A program made the translations under genes and the position numbers. Below, piece by piece: positions 13,501 through 27,729 of a DNA stretch of 64,000 nt. The notes below the pieces were generated by a model, which did no database searches, had not been told where the DNA came from, and saw only the letters and a program-made list of their open reading frames with translations. This stretch comes from Hybos culiciformis (lineage: Eukaryota > Arthropoda > Insecta > Diptera > Hybotidae): assembly GCA_964007475.1 (NCBI GenBank), contig OZ023274.1, forward strand, positions 11,495,376-11,559,375, read 5' to 3'. Numbering within the stretch: the first letter of the stretch is position 1; every line of letters begins with the position of its first letter.

Positions 13501-16500
13501 TCTTAGATACGATATAACTATGATAAGACATTTAATCCCTCTTTAGTTTTTTTCAATGACATTTTGTGTATAGTTATATATTAAGGATTATTGTAATAAA
13601 GATTACAATGTATAGAAAACTTTACAATGTACAAGTTTGCGAAATCACTAAAAAAAAAAAATTAAAAATATATATTTATAAGACTTTTGAAAAACTTTTA
13701 TAATATACATACATAATATTTAATGAAATTAATTTTTTATAAAAAAATATATTTTTTTATTTAATGTATAATATTGTCATGTAGATATTTTACTTGGTTG
13801 TTGGCTTTAACTGCTGCATTATTTAATGCACACATATTGAAAATTAAGAGGGTAATCTTTTGGCGTCGTTACGCTCATTTGCTTTTTATTTAAAATAATA
13901 AAAAAAAATATATAATAATAATAAAAATTAAATAAAAAACTCAACCAAGAGTTTATTATTTTTTTATAATAATAATTTTCATTATTTTCTTTCCATTTTT
14001 ATTATTATTATATACACTATCTACAATAATCTACATAGAAATTATTCTATATATATTGCAAAGCAAATTTATAGTGTCCAAGCGAATATATAACTATTAT
14101 AGTGTGTGCATTATTTTATATACCAATGTATACAGCATAAAAAATAATCTTAAATTTAAAAGCCAAAGGAAGACACAGTTTGAAATATCACACAATAATT
14201 TTTATAGTTTTTTGTTTGCAGCTGATTCAGCAGTTAAAAGAAAGATTGAAATGGATTAAAAATATTTTAATCCTATATTTTTTATAACAAAAAAAAAAAA
14301 AAAAAAATTAGTTATTGGATCTATATTTTCTTGCAGAAATATTTTCTACTATCAGTATAAATTTAACAAAAAAATATAAAACCAATTAAAACCATTTCTG
14401 CAATAAAGTTTCTTTTTTTTTTTATTAAGATGACAATAATAATTGACCAAATAAAATAATATTCGAGTTCAACAATAGTGTTTATATGGTATGATAAAGG
14501 AATAATATTCTACAGGATATCGTAATAGTTTGGTTTAGAATTTATACATGGGGAATTCAAGAAATTATTTAACAAAGTGTTAGATTTTGAATTCTCATTA
14601 AATAAAATTTTTTCCTCTGCTCGCCGGAAAATTATTTTATTAAGCATATTTATTTCGACATTTTAACTTATATTAAAACAATATTAAAATTATGGTTTTC
14701 CAATATGTTTTAAAAATTATTCCCATATATGTACCTTACAATATTTTTTTTATCTTTATTATACAATAATATTGTCATGATCTAAAAAAAAGTTTTAAAA
14801 TTCTGAATTACTTAATTCTGCTTATTCATTATAAGTGATAAGCAATTAAACGTAGTAAAAAAATACATACATACATATGATATAATGAAAATTTGTATTA
14901 ATTGATGAAAAAAATAAAATAAATTATTATTAATAACTTTGATTAATATGTTATTTTTGTTTATTTGTTTTTTTTTTTATTATTTCTTACTAATTGTTTA
15001 TATATTTTAATCTTGGCGCCTTAATTTATTCTTTATTTTGATTTTGATTGACATCTATTGATAGTTTCAAATAGATTATCATGTCAGAAATAAACTATAA
15101 TTTGTTCTTTTCTATATATGTAAGGAGGTTATGGGGAATATAAAATATAAATATGTAGGTACATATATGAACTAAAAATGATAAATAAAAAATAAAATAT
15201 GTATTTTATTTTAACACTTTACGATGGTTTTTGTTATTCAATGAATGAATTCGAATTTAGAATCAGATTGACATACTTAAATAGTAATTTATACATGTAT
15301 TTATATTGATATTTTTTATTTACACTAACTCTGTGCGTTTGTCCGTTTGTTTGATTCAAATCTAGAATATTTGACCTTAAATAGCCTTTAATAGCCCACG
15401 ATTTTAATTTTCAGTCATGTCAGCAAATATTCTAACATAAAAAAAATAATTTCTTGGTATTGCAAAATATATTCAGTTTTATTTTCTACTTTTTAGTATA
15501 CATATTTAATTAATGAATTTATTTAATTATTTTTTTTTAATTTGATTTAGCTCAATTTATGTTATTCTACCAGTTTAAGGTCGAATTGGAATTCTCAATA
15601 TTAACTGAAATTAAAAAAAAAAAAGCAGTATACTTTTTAAACTATAAATTTTGTTCATCAGACCGTGGGCAATTGAACCGCGATATTAGTTGATTGCTAT
15701 TTAACACGATTGGCAAGTATACAAAAAAAAAAAAATGTTTTAAAAGAAATGGCAGAAAAAAAATTTTTAGATTTAAAAAAGAAGGATTGCTATCATTTAG
15801 TTATTACAAAAACATTATTTTGTCTTAAATTTCCACCAGCATTTTCTTTGTTGATATTTTGCTCTGAAAGCTTAAGTGAAATATCGAAAATTGAAATAAA
15901 AATATAAAGATTATACTGAATTCATATATTAAGTTATATATAGTTATGGAATGTGACCATATATATAAAAAAATATGTGAATATAATTTCTATGTCATAA
16001 TTATTTATAATTTAAGAACAGAAATATTTTTAGAAAAAGTTCTAAAATTTGCAATTATTATAAACAATCCAAAAATATCGAATGTAATAAACATTCCATG
16101 TATAATACAAATTACACAAAATACACTATAAATAAATATATATAGTCAGAAAGAACATTATGAGCATTACAATAATTATTTATTAAGTAATTACTATTTG
16201 GTTAATTAAGCTTAATTATTTAACATGACTTAATAATTGTTTTTATTAGAGTTATTAAATTGTTGAAGTTATTTATATATATATTTTTTTTTTTTTCAAT
16301 TGATCGTAACATTTTTGCATGCATGATTATTATTATTAGAAATATTTTTAATCAAATTTACTATATTTAATTTAATTTGCTGAAATAACAAGCTTAAAAA
16401 TTAATAATAGAAAACATATGATGTGAAAAGCTAAGGAACTCAGAAACATTTTTCAGTTCTAAAAGGTCAAATAACTATAGTTTAAGTTTTAACACAAATA

Positions 16501-19500
16501 GTTGAATTTGTTGCACATACTGCACAATGCACATACTGTTGAACTTGTTCGGCAATTAGTTTGCAAACAATTAATTTGAAAGCTCAATATACGATATCAT
16601 AAATTTCTACAATTTTAAGCCTGGATATCAACTACATACAACACTTATTTATATATATAGGATATTTTAAATGGAATTATTTCTTTCTAATTTATATATA
16701 TAAATATCATTTTCGTGACAAATCTATTCAAAAATTTTTCAAATGAAAAAATTGTTGTCCTTATAATTTCTAATTATAATTATTTTCATCATTTCTATAT
16801 AAGTATAATTATGATGAATCAGTTAATTTCTAAATTGTATTTTCTAAAACGCATTAAAAGTATATTCTTACATAGTTCATTAGGAGAATCAATATTTATT
16901 TGGATTGTAAACAATACATTATTCATTATAATCATATAACTAATAAATTTCTATTTCTTGCATATTTTTAACAAGAATTTTCAATTATTCATACCATTTA
17001 CCTATTTTATATCCAATTAAATAAACAAATTTTATTTCCAATAATTTTTTTTTTTAAGGAAATATTTTTGTTCTTATCTATTCAATTTTGATTTTATTAA
17101 TTTCTGGGAAATTTTTGCGAACGTAATCAAATATTAAATACTTAATAAAAAAAAATAAAAAAAAAAGGTTGAACTTGAAAATTGATTCATAAATTGCGTA
17201 ATGAATTATTTTGTAAGCATAAAATCAACTGTCTTCGCCACACTACCTAATTGCGTTCGCATGGCCTTTAACAAAATCTTTGTCATCATAGATTATAATC
17301 GTTACTTTAGTTCAAGAATCTTATTAGAATCATATAACGTCCTACATCGTTAAAATTTAAATCTCAAAAATAGTGTGTTTAACACCCAGAATATTCATGT
17401 ACACTTTTAAATTTTTTTCATTCAGTTCTAAAACCCATACCAAAAATTTAAAAAATAAATATTTTACATATTTTCCAATGAAGAATTTTCTATATATAGT
17501 ATGTTGAAAATCATTACATTAGCAGAAAAATTTAAAATAAAATGATATTTGATCATAAAAAAAAAGAAAAGAAAATATTAAAATTGAAATTGAAATTTTT
17601 TTGAGTTGGAAACTTAAACTAAATTTCATATAAACAAAATATATTTACTAAAAAAATTTTAAAAAGTAAACATTGCTTTATATGTTTTGATTTTTTATTT
17701 TATTTTTTTCTTTATCAATAATCCATGTGATACTTTTATGAAAATAAATAGATTTGATCACGTTTTCGAATCCCACGTTTCTCTTTAAACCGAATATACA
17801 TAATAATAATATGTATTGAAATATGAATTCTGAAAAAAAAAAGAATACAAAACTTTAAAAATTGTACATTTGAAAATTAATTCACGTGTCTTATATTTAA
17901 GGCTGAAATAATATCTGGTTAAAACCTTAAAAAATTGTTGTAGTTAAATTTTTACACGTGTTATCAATGCGTAGGCAAAATATGACAAATTTTGTTATCA
18001 ATATAATATCATTTCCTGGTCGCATTATATTTCATCAATTTAATTTTTTTTTTTTTATATAAAACACGCAAAACTTTGATAATATTTAAGTTTATCAAAT
18101 TAAAATTTCAACCAAGTTGTCACGATATCATCTCAGATATAGATATCGTCAATTTTAATACTATAGCAGGACAAAAGTTAATTTAGAAAATTGATAAATC
18201 TTTGTTTAATATAAATGATAGAAAATTCTAAATTAGAACTTTAGAAGTTAAAAGTTCTAGTTTAAAGGCACATAGAAATATATATTTTTTTAAACATTTA
18301 ACTTAACTTTAACAAATAGTCAATAAAAATATTGTACTTTATTTATGGACTATTCAATGGCATTTCCCTTTTGAAAAAAAAAAAAAAAAAATGTTCCTAT
18401 TATTTATTTTTAATTTTGAAGTTTGTTTGTACAACTTTATTATTTTTTTTTTTTTATCAAGCTACTTTAAAACTATTATCATCTATTTTCTATGTTTAAC
18501 TACGTTTTTAACTTTTTTTTTTTTTTTTTTGAATCAACATAAAACATTGTATATTATATTTAGAAAGCAATGTGTATAAAAATACTTGAATTCTGAGAAT
18601 GTTATCTATAGTTAGAAATGAATATAAAATTTTTATCAAATTTATCAAATATTAATATGCGTTGAATTTTTTTCTATTTTTTTTTCTCTTCTTAAATAAC
18701 TATAACTACGTATAGTAGTGTAGTAAGTACCTACTACTATATAATAGTTTTATATAGTAATAAATATTATAATGATAAAGAGTTAGTTAAAAAAAAAATA
18801 ACAAAAAAAAAACTTAGTGTAGACAATTTTATTTATTTATTTTTTTTTTTGTTTATGTTGTCATTATTATTGTGTGTTGTAAAAATTTATGTTTATTTAT
18901 AGGTTAAAATATTATAAATAACTGGGTAATGGGCTATTGTAGTCAAAGAACTCAAGGCTAATTACAAACAAAAAAAATGTATATATAAAAATATATATAA
19001 ATTGAATGAACAAAGTGCATCACAAGATATTATTGCGTTGTTTTTATGAATTAAATATTATTATGTTTATATTAAGATATATAAAAAAAAAAAAAAAACA
19101 TCTTTAATGGAAATCAATTTATTATTGTGATGAATATAATGTATATATATGTTTTTTTTTTTAAATATTTATAAATATTAAAAGAAAAAAAAATTGCAAT
19201 TCCATTAACTTTTTTTTTTAAAAGGTATAGTTTATTGCGCTTAATATCTATGATTTTTATATTAATATATAAATATACAATTTTTTTTTTATGCAAATGA
19301 CATTGATTTCATAAATGGAATAAAGAAAAAAATTAAATGTTTTGTTTTAATCTACGATAAATATGAGTAGTATGTCAAATGAATTTGTTCTTGACGTCCG
19401 TCGTACGTCGTCAGACACAAAGTTGGAATTAATTGTAGGGGGACAGTGATTTTAATTTTTGGGCACTATTTATCTTATATAATGTTAATTTTTCGTCATA

Positions 19501-22500
19501 TTTCATATATTGGGTACGTGTTATAACACTTTGTACATAGACATTGTACATTTGCAAAAGAAATTATGTACTTTGTTAATTAAAAATAAGTGTGTGTAGC
19601 CATTAAAAATTATACACAAGCAGTAAAAAGGAAAAAAAACTTCGAACTTCAAAGAGTTACGTACATTATACTTAAAAAAGTCCTAAAATTGAATTTTTGA
19701 GATTTTGCAAAAAGACGCAATAGAAATATACAAGTGCAATAGCATAGGAATACTTTTTTCACCGAAAAAGTTAATCATCATAGTTTTTTTGATCGAAATT
19801 AATTTATAATTAGTTTTATTTTTAATTATTTTTTTTTTGTTAAGTGCTAAAATATTGTGCGAATTCAAAATTTTAAATAATTTTTCAGTCCACAGACATA
19901 ATTCTAAAATAATTTGATGAAATTTCATTGCTAAAACAAAACATAAACAATACTGTCAATCGTATAATAATATAAACATTTTTTTGCTAATACGAAATAA
20001 AAATTTTTTTTTTTTTTTTTGACAATAACATGTCAGTATTAATTAAACTTTTTTAAGTTTTGCGTACAATAGCGTTTTTTTTTGGCTATTATATTTATAG
20101 TTTTGTGTGATTTTATGAATGTGATTTTAATTTTTTTTTTCACCTTAGAACTTTCATTCATAATATTTTAACTTTGTTTACAATATAAATTTTTGATATA
20201 GTAATTCTTCATGGTGGTGTTCTTAAAATATATTTTTTTTTTTGTTTGTTTTTGAAACAAGTATTTTTACATTTTTCTTCTATGATATTAAAATTCATAC
20301 ATAAGAATCTCAGATAATATCAATAATATTTGAATATTATTACAAAATTAAATATTATATAGATATTTTTGAAATAATAATGCAAAAATTACAAATTTGC
20401 AAAAAAAAAAAAAACTTAAGTTGAAGTTCTTGTGTTCTCAAAAATAATATAAGTATATTTTTTGTTATTTCAAGTAAAATCTGCATTGATTTACAATTTA
20501 ATTTATATCATATTATTTTCTTATAAACTTCATATTTTCATTTGCTAAATTTTTATGTTATTTTGTATGTTATATTGTATGTTATATTGTATATATATTG
20601 TATATATATAGGTGGGTACTTTAAAAAAAAAATTATACAAAATTCGCAAATTCGCAAATTGTGCAAGCCAGGTGAATTTATCGAAAAAAAAAAGAATAAC
20701 ATATAAAAAAGAAGGAAAAAAAATGTTCAAGTACAATATTATAAAAAATTAAGTATTATCAGAAAATAAAGTACCTACAAAAAAAAAAATAAATAAAAAA
20801 TTGTAAAGATAATAAAAAAAAATATGTATAAAAAAGTATATAAAAATCATATTCGCGTGGCAAATATTTACGGCAACATTATAAAAGAGATAAAAAAAAT
20901 ATATACATTGTGATTAATTTATGGTTAAAAACTATGACGAAATGGCGTCAATTTTTTATTTTGTATTTTTATATTATTTCATTATCATAGCTCATTTTTA
21001 AATAAAAATTCATATTTGTGTTTTGATAATACATACTAAGAATAATATAAATTTTCAGTTTTTTTATACATTTACATTGTACATCGGAAACTAATTAGAA
21101 CAGGAATGCTAAATTCGTAAAATTTTCCAAAATTTATTCAAAATTTTAGCTTTAATAAGGTTTAGCTTGTCTGATGAGTCAGGTTGATAGTATTTCGATA
21201 GTAGTTAGTACCAAAGTTAAAGATTTTAAGTTTTGTAAATTTAACATAAATTTCTAATATGGTAAGTTTTGAGTATATGATAACTGAATCTTTTCAAGCT
21301 TTACATTAATTTGAACAATTTAATAAAAAAAAAATTATTATAATTTTATTGCATTTTTGCAATTTTTTTTTTCATAATTAGGTATGCCTTGTAAATCCTT
21401 ATCGAATTATATGAAAGGTGGTTTAATTAACAATATTATTATCATGCTGTAATTTTAAGTTTTTTATTGGTTTTTTATAAATCTCATCGCTTACTATCAC
21501 GGCAAAGTGCATGTTGTCTGTTAATCTTGTAAATGTATTATAAAGAATTTTTTTCTTTTTTTAATTTTATAATTTTTATTGTAATTTATAATTTTAAGCT
21601 TATTAATTTAATAAAAAACCACTCTAAAATTATAAGTATCTAATATAATTGCGTGCTATTATTATTATTTTTTATTTTTCCTTATGTTTCATTTTTAGAA
21701 AGGAATTTGCATTAAAAAAAAAAGTAAAAATAGTTTTTATTTGTCAAATAAATTGTGAAATTAATTTTTAAATGTTATTTTAATAATAAATTATTGTTTA
21801 TTATTATTGTTACTAATATTATTAATATTTTTTTAAATTTATTTTATTTATATTTATATAATTAATTTAATATAATTATTCTTTATATACTATTAAAAAT
21901 AAAATTTATTTTATTTCATATATTATATTCAATGAAAATTAGGTGTTGAAATTATTTATTAATCTGCATTTCCAATAGCATTAGATAAAAGTCTGGGCGA
22001 CATTATAAGATAGAAAACATATTAAGATAGAAAATGTATACACCCTAAATAATTATAAAATATTTCACAGCAGCCAGTACTGGTGGCATTTTTACATAAT
22101 ATTAACAAAGTATTTTTGAATTATTTTAATTCTAAATGAATAATACAAAAATCAAGTTTTAATAATATACTAAAGTATCTCTATACTTAACTACTATTAC
22201 TATTTATAATACTTTTTAACATATACTTTTTAACATATAATAACAATTAATTTATACGGTAATAATATAAATATTTTATTTTAATAATATACATAATAGA
22301 ATTCTATAAATTTTAACAATTTACATGTATAATTAGTTTTTATAAAAAATAATTCTGGTGGCAAGCAAGCAGCATTATAAGTTTTTTTTTTATAAATTCA
22401 AGTTTTTTTTTCTTTTTTTCATAATGGTTTATCCTAAATTTTTATCAATGGGGTTCCAGTTCCAAATTGTATATATTAATCAGCTGGCTTTTGTTTATTA

Positions 22501-25500
22501 ATTATTATTTTTTTATACTATATCTTCTCTGGTTCGTGTTACATTTGAAAGGTTGAAGAATTTGTTAAATTCTTTGAATTCTAGAGTATACTTTTCAATT
22601 CACTCCGTTGTTGGGGGTTTTATTTTTTTTCACTAAAATAAATAAAATATTATCAAAAAATAAAATAGAATAAAATATATTATGGTGTACTAAAAAGATA
22701 TTCTGACATCGTTTACTCAATAAAATGCGCCAAAATAAGTGAAAAAAATAATAATAATAAATTAACTGAATGAAGAGCATAAAAAAAAAAAATTAAAAAA
22801 AAAAGTTATGTACATATTGGTTTTCTTTTTTTTTTTTTTTGTTATAGAGAACCACTTGTTTCAAGAACTTAAAAGTTATGCAAATAACATTTGAAGTATG
22901 CCAATAGAGAAAAGTAGGTGAAAAATAGCATAAAATCAATATTTCGCTATCGAAAATTTCTTAAATAAAGAACTTAGTTTTTTTGTGTTTTTTTTAATAC
23001 CTATTTTCATATTATACTTATCTACTCAATAATGTCAAATTATAGAAGAAATTTATATTTTCAATTTCATAAAATAAATTTTTTATGCTAAGAAATAAGC
23101 AATTCTGTCATCTAAGTTTTTGTGTCATTCATGATGCAGCAAACTGAAAATTCAAGAACAACAGCAAAAAAAAAAAAAAAATCAATAATTTTAATAATTT
23201 TTTTTTTGCGAAAAAAAACTTCAAAATTATTTATAAAAAAACACAAAAAACCTTGAATTATAAGGAAGGCCGAATTTATTGCATAATAATAATATTTTTA
23301 TGTCTATAAAAGTTTATTTTTATAGAAAAAAAAATATATACATATATATCCATATTATTATTATTATGATTTTTTTTGATTGTTTATATAAAATGCATAT
23401 ATAGTTAGTACTTTCATGTCTAATATACAATTCTCAAAAGAAAATTTAATTAAAAAAAAAAAAAAATTTATTTACCTGAAATTTTAACAAAACAACAAAA
23501 TAATGTACAACAATTCATTTTTATATACAATATACAAATACAATCTGTCTACAGCATAAAATTCATTTTCTCTTATTTTATGTTGTTTGTAAAAAAATTA
23601 TAAAAATATATACCAAGCAGTATTGTGAAAAAAAAACCTTCGAATTTTAAACAAAATTAAATCTAATCAGCTGATTCATGTTTATTAAGCAATCATTTTT
23701 TTTTTATTTTGTAAACAAAACGATCATTTTGTTTTTTTTTTTTTTTCTTCTAAACAGCTGAAGAAAGATGAATAAAATTTTATTTTCATTTAATTTTTTT
23801 CTGATTTTTATTATTAAGGAAATATAACAAGCATAATTGCATAGATAATAATAAAATTTGAAAGCATATTTTTGCATACTCCATCCAAAAAAATTTTGCG
23901 ATTTCCCTAGATTAATATTTCTAATTTCAAAAGGTTGAAACATAAAATACTTAATCTAATCAATTGCGCGATGCCTGGTTTATTTACTTAGCCGTCATTT
24001 TGTTAATTTAAAAAAAAATGTTTCAACATATAAATAGGAAATATAAAAAAAAAATTTCCGTGAACACAGCTTGTCAATTATAATTATGAATATACGCATT
24101 CATAAAACATAATAAATTTTATTCACAAAAAAAAAATTTAATTTTTCGAAATTAGATTTGAATCAATTTGAAATTTCGTTAAAACGATTGACCTACATTT
24201 TAAATAGATTTATATTATATTTTCCAGTCAGTTGTGCAAACAGTTTCTTTATAAAAGATATTATTATTATTAAACCTATTGAACGCACTATACCCCCATG
24301 TTTTGCTCTATGCTCTCTCAGTCGTGTCATTAAGTTGAAAATTTCATATCAAATCAATAATTTAAATAAAAAAAATCCCTATTTCTATCTAATATTACAG
24401 TATTGCAAGTTTATTTTGGCTTGAAGATACAATCTCGTATAATATTTATGTTGTGATTTTTTTCAAGACTTTATGCTTAAATTGTTTTTTTTTTTGTTCC
24501 TGGTTGTATATTAAATGTTGTTTACATTATAAGTTAAATTTAAAATAAATTATTATTATTATTAATTTTTTTTTTCTAATTTATATTTTTGCTTATTTTT
24601 TGTTTATTCACTTCTAAAATTAATAATAAAAATTGAAATTGATAAATTTTCGCAAATTATATTTATTATTTTTATTTTTTTTTGCCACACGATTTGTTTT
24701 TAGATTTCAAGGATAATTTACATAAATTTTTACTTTTATCTAGCACATTTGTACAAAGATTAAAAGTTTTTGCTTATATTCAGTTTTCATTTTTTTTTTT
24801 ACACACTTTTAAATTTTTATTAAAACTAAATATTAAAATTATCAAGTTCAAGTTTGTTTTTATTTAGATAAAATTAAATAAAAAAAATAATAAAATTATA
24901 TAAAAAAAAAAAATAATAATAATAATAATTTCATATACGAATAAAGCTATCTGAGCAATTATAAAAGTTTTGCGTTAGGCGCCAAAATTATCAACTATCT
25001 ATAATAATACAAAAACTGAATAATTCGTTTGTTTTATCGTTTGCTTGGCATCAAGGTTTTTTTTTTTTTGTTTTAATTATCGACTATGCGATGCGTATAT
25101 TTTGAGGAGAAGTTGTTAAAATTTATCAATTTTGACATTTTTGCAACAAAAGTATCTATTACGATCTAGAAAATTGTCTAAATGTATATTACGTATATAA
25201 TGATCTTGATCTTAGATTAAAATTAAAATTTAAATTAAATTTCAAGTTCTCATCGTCGTGTCAAGTATGTATGAATAAAAAAGCACAATAAAAATTTTAT
25301 TTGACTTGAGAAATTTTGAGAATTTAATAAATAAATATTCTTTTTAATTAAGATCGAGATTTGAAAATTTGTTTTAAATTAATCGGATATTAAGTTTTGT
25401 ATACACAGTTGATTTAAAAAAGGTCTTAACTGAGCCAATTTAACTCTAATTTCTTTGAGCAAGGGAACTTACAAAATTTTTTTATTAACGGTGGGTCTAA

Positions 25501-27551
25501 AATCAAAAGCAAACATTGTGTGTATTTTCTGCTATTTTGAGCTTAGGTTCTTAAGAAATATTTTTACTATATATATAAATGAATAAACTGTAATGTTTAA
25601 TATAATACTTTAATATAAAACTATTTATAATTAAGTTTTTTTGTATGAAAACTGGCTTTAAATTTCAACTTCAGATTATAGTTAATTGATGTGTAAACAA
25701 AACAAAAATAAAAAATAAAAAAAATTCGTTAAATATTTTTAAAATTCTTGAAAATAAAACCTTGTAGGTTTCGTTGTCCGGATGACTGGCGCTAAAACTG
25801 TAATAAAATATTATTTAGATAAGTATATAAAATTCTTATAATTTTCTAAACTTATCTTAATTACCTACTTACTTACTAATATGACGAATAATTTTTTTTT
25901 TTTAACTTATAATTACTTAATTTTATAATACCGCGCATAAAATATTAAATCACAATTTTTAATCATTTTTAATCTTATCATTTTATTTCTAGTTTTTTTT
26001 TAACAACTGTCATTTTAAAAGTACGTTTCAACTTTTTGAAATGAAACCAATATTGTAAATTTGAATTTTTTTTTTTAAACATTTAACATTATTTTTTTTA
26101 TTTTTGTCAAGGCTAACGAAAAATTAAGAACAAAATAAAACTACATATAATTTTCTGTGATCATGATTTTGTCATTTCTTTGAATATTGTTTTTGTGCTT
26201 TAGAAAAACATGAATTATGTTTTTAAGATGAATGAATTTTGAGAAAAAAATTTGTATTTTTATTATTAAAATATAATTTTAATTTAATTATTGCCTTATA
26301 AACATATCAAAAATAAAATTTTCTCAGTTCAGCTACATTTCAACTCTTTAATTACGAACATCCTAAGATGATGAAACCATGAGACACTCTTGCCTTTACA
26401 ATTTGTAAAACTACTACATACTAAAAAATTTAATTATTGAAATTTTCCTTTTTTTCTTATCATTACAGGTTCGTAAATAACTTTTTAATTATATAGTGCG
26501 GCTTAAACGAAATGTAAGTAAAAATAAATTAATATAAATATATGATTACAAAAAATTAATAATTAACTCACAACAGAGCAATAATCATAATTAATAACAA
26601 ATTTTTTATCTTAATTTTGAACTTCGTTATAAATAGAATACCTATTTAGATATAAATAAATCGAAAATTAGTTATTTCGGTCCCAAAAGTATGCACACGT
26701 AAGCTATGGATTTGCCAAGATATGGGTGGGGGTGGTACCCTTTTTGCTCTACTTATATATAGATATCAAAACATAAGTGATAACTACTGCTTTTTTCAAC
26801 TCCAATATACACATTTTACAGAATTATGTTATAAATATTGTTAAATCAATATTTGTTCAAATAATAAAAAAAAAAAAATCTAAAATAAAGTGTGTACTCT
26901 TTATTTTAGTTATTATATTATTGGTTAAATATATGTATTATATGAAACATAAATATAAAGTTGGCTCTAAATATAAATCTAATTGAATGAAGGGAAATAA
27001 AAAAAAAAACAAAATACATATATAATAATTGTGGAAATTGCGTGAAAATTTGTAATTTGTTAACAGTTGATGAACGGAAAATATATTAAAATGTTAAAAA
27101 CAATTAATTTTGTCATAATTTATAGAATAACAAAAAAAAAAAAATTATTAAGTATATAATAAATTGTATGTGCACTGTTTATTTAACTAAATAGTTAATA
27201 ATTATTTAACTAAAAAGTAGAAAGTTTAGTTAGAGATTATTTAATAAATAGGTAATTATTTGAATTGTAAAGATTTCTTAAACACTACGCGAAATCTCGT
27301 AACGAAAATAATTATGGTCAGTTTTAATCTCCTATTCAAAAAATGTATATTATTACATAATTTGTACTGGTTACTTCTTAGTACAGATTCAATATCCTGT
27401 AAAAAATTTGAATTGTAATATCTTTTTTATCCAATGCTTAACTATTTAAGTAAAAAACTCTTTGCTGTTAAAATATAATAAATTGTATATTTTCACTTAA
27501 GTACTTCATTTCACATCTTTCTTTCCATTAAATTCTTGTACTGAGTATATG
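10500..27551. other. Non-coding A+T-rich stretch, no gene seen
   Basis: About 17 kb of low-complexity sequence in which open frames stay under about 90 codons and lack any domain. Items of note inside it are GGCGCC hexamers at 11914, 15015 and 24978, a CGTC-rich island at 19393-19416, a weak possible MITE relative at 21412-21635, a perfect 10-bp palindrome CCAGTACTGG at 22074-22083, and a G-rich patch near 26723-26743. I see no tRNA, no exon-like block with both splice signals, and no transposase fragment. Confidence 0.6.
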
Positions 27552-27645
27552 AGATACTATATTCTGAATTCAGCATCTGGGTATTTCTATGTGTCAATAT
27601 ATTTTTATAATCAATAACCAAAAAAGGAATTCAGTATACACCTGC

Positions 27646-27729
27646 TACTAAATTCGGTATCCTAGATACTAAATTCAGTATCTCGGATACTTAATTCAGT
27701 ATATGGGCTACTTAATTCAGTAAATATTT
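27646..27729. repeat. 21-bp minisatellite with self-complementary units
   Basis: Four units of exactly 21 bp start at 27646, 27667, 27688 and 27709, each built around TACT(A/T)AATTC(A/G)GTA. A further degraded copy lies just upstream (about 27623-27645). Looser relatives occur near 27552-27580 and 27776-27798. The consensus GATACTAAATTCAGTATC is close to its own reverse complement, so each unit is an imperfect palindrome centred on AATT and the array could form a row of small hairpins. Divergence between copies indicates an old array. No coding frame is associated. Confidence 0.75.

Noticed and set aside
13490..13530. TGTCTTA...TAAGACA dyad
   Set aside because: A 7-bp stem with an 18-base or longer loop is not distinguishable from chance here.
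15661..15710. B-box-like GGTTCAATTGCC on the - strand
   Set aside because: The only A-box-like word (TAGCAATCAAC) is too close and poorly matched, and no T-arm stem forms, so neither a tRNA nor a SINE is supported.
17760..17780. TTTTCGAATCCCAC resembling a tRNA T arm
   Set aside because: No A box lies upstream at a suitable distance and no acceptor or anticodon stem is present.
18121..18156. CGATATC...GATATCG dyad
   Set aside because: Only 7-8 bp of pairing from A+T-rich words; expected by chance at this length.
24158..24424. 88-codon + strand open frame
   Set aside because: It has a somewhat more varied composition but no recognisable motif, no splice pair and no start context to support it.
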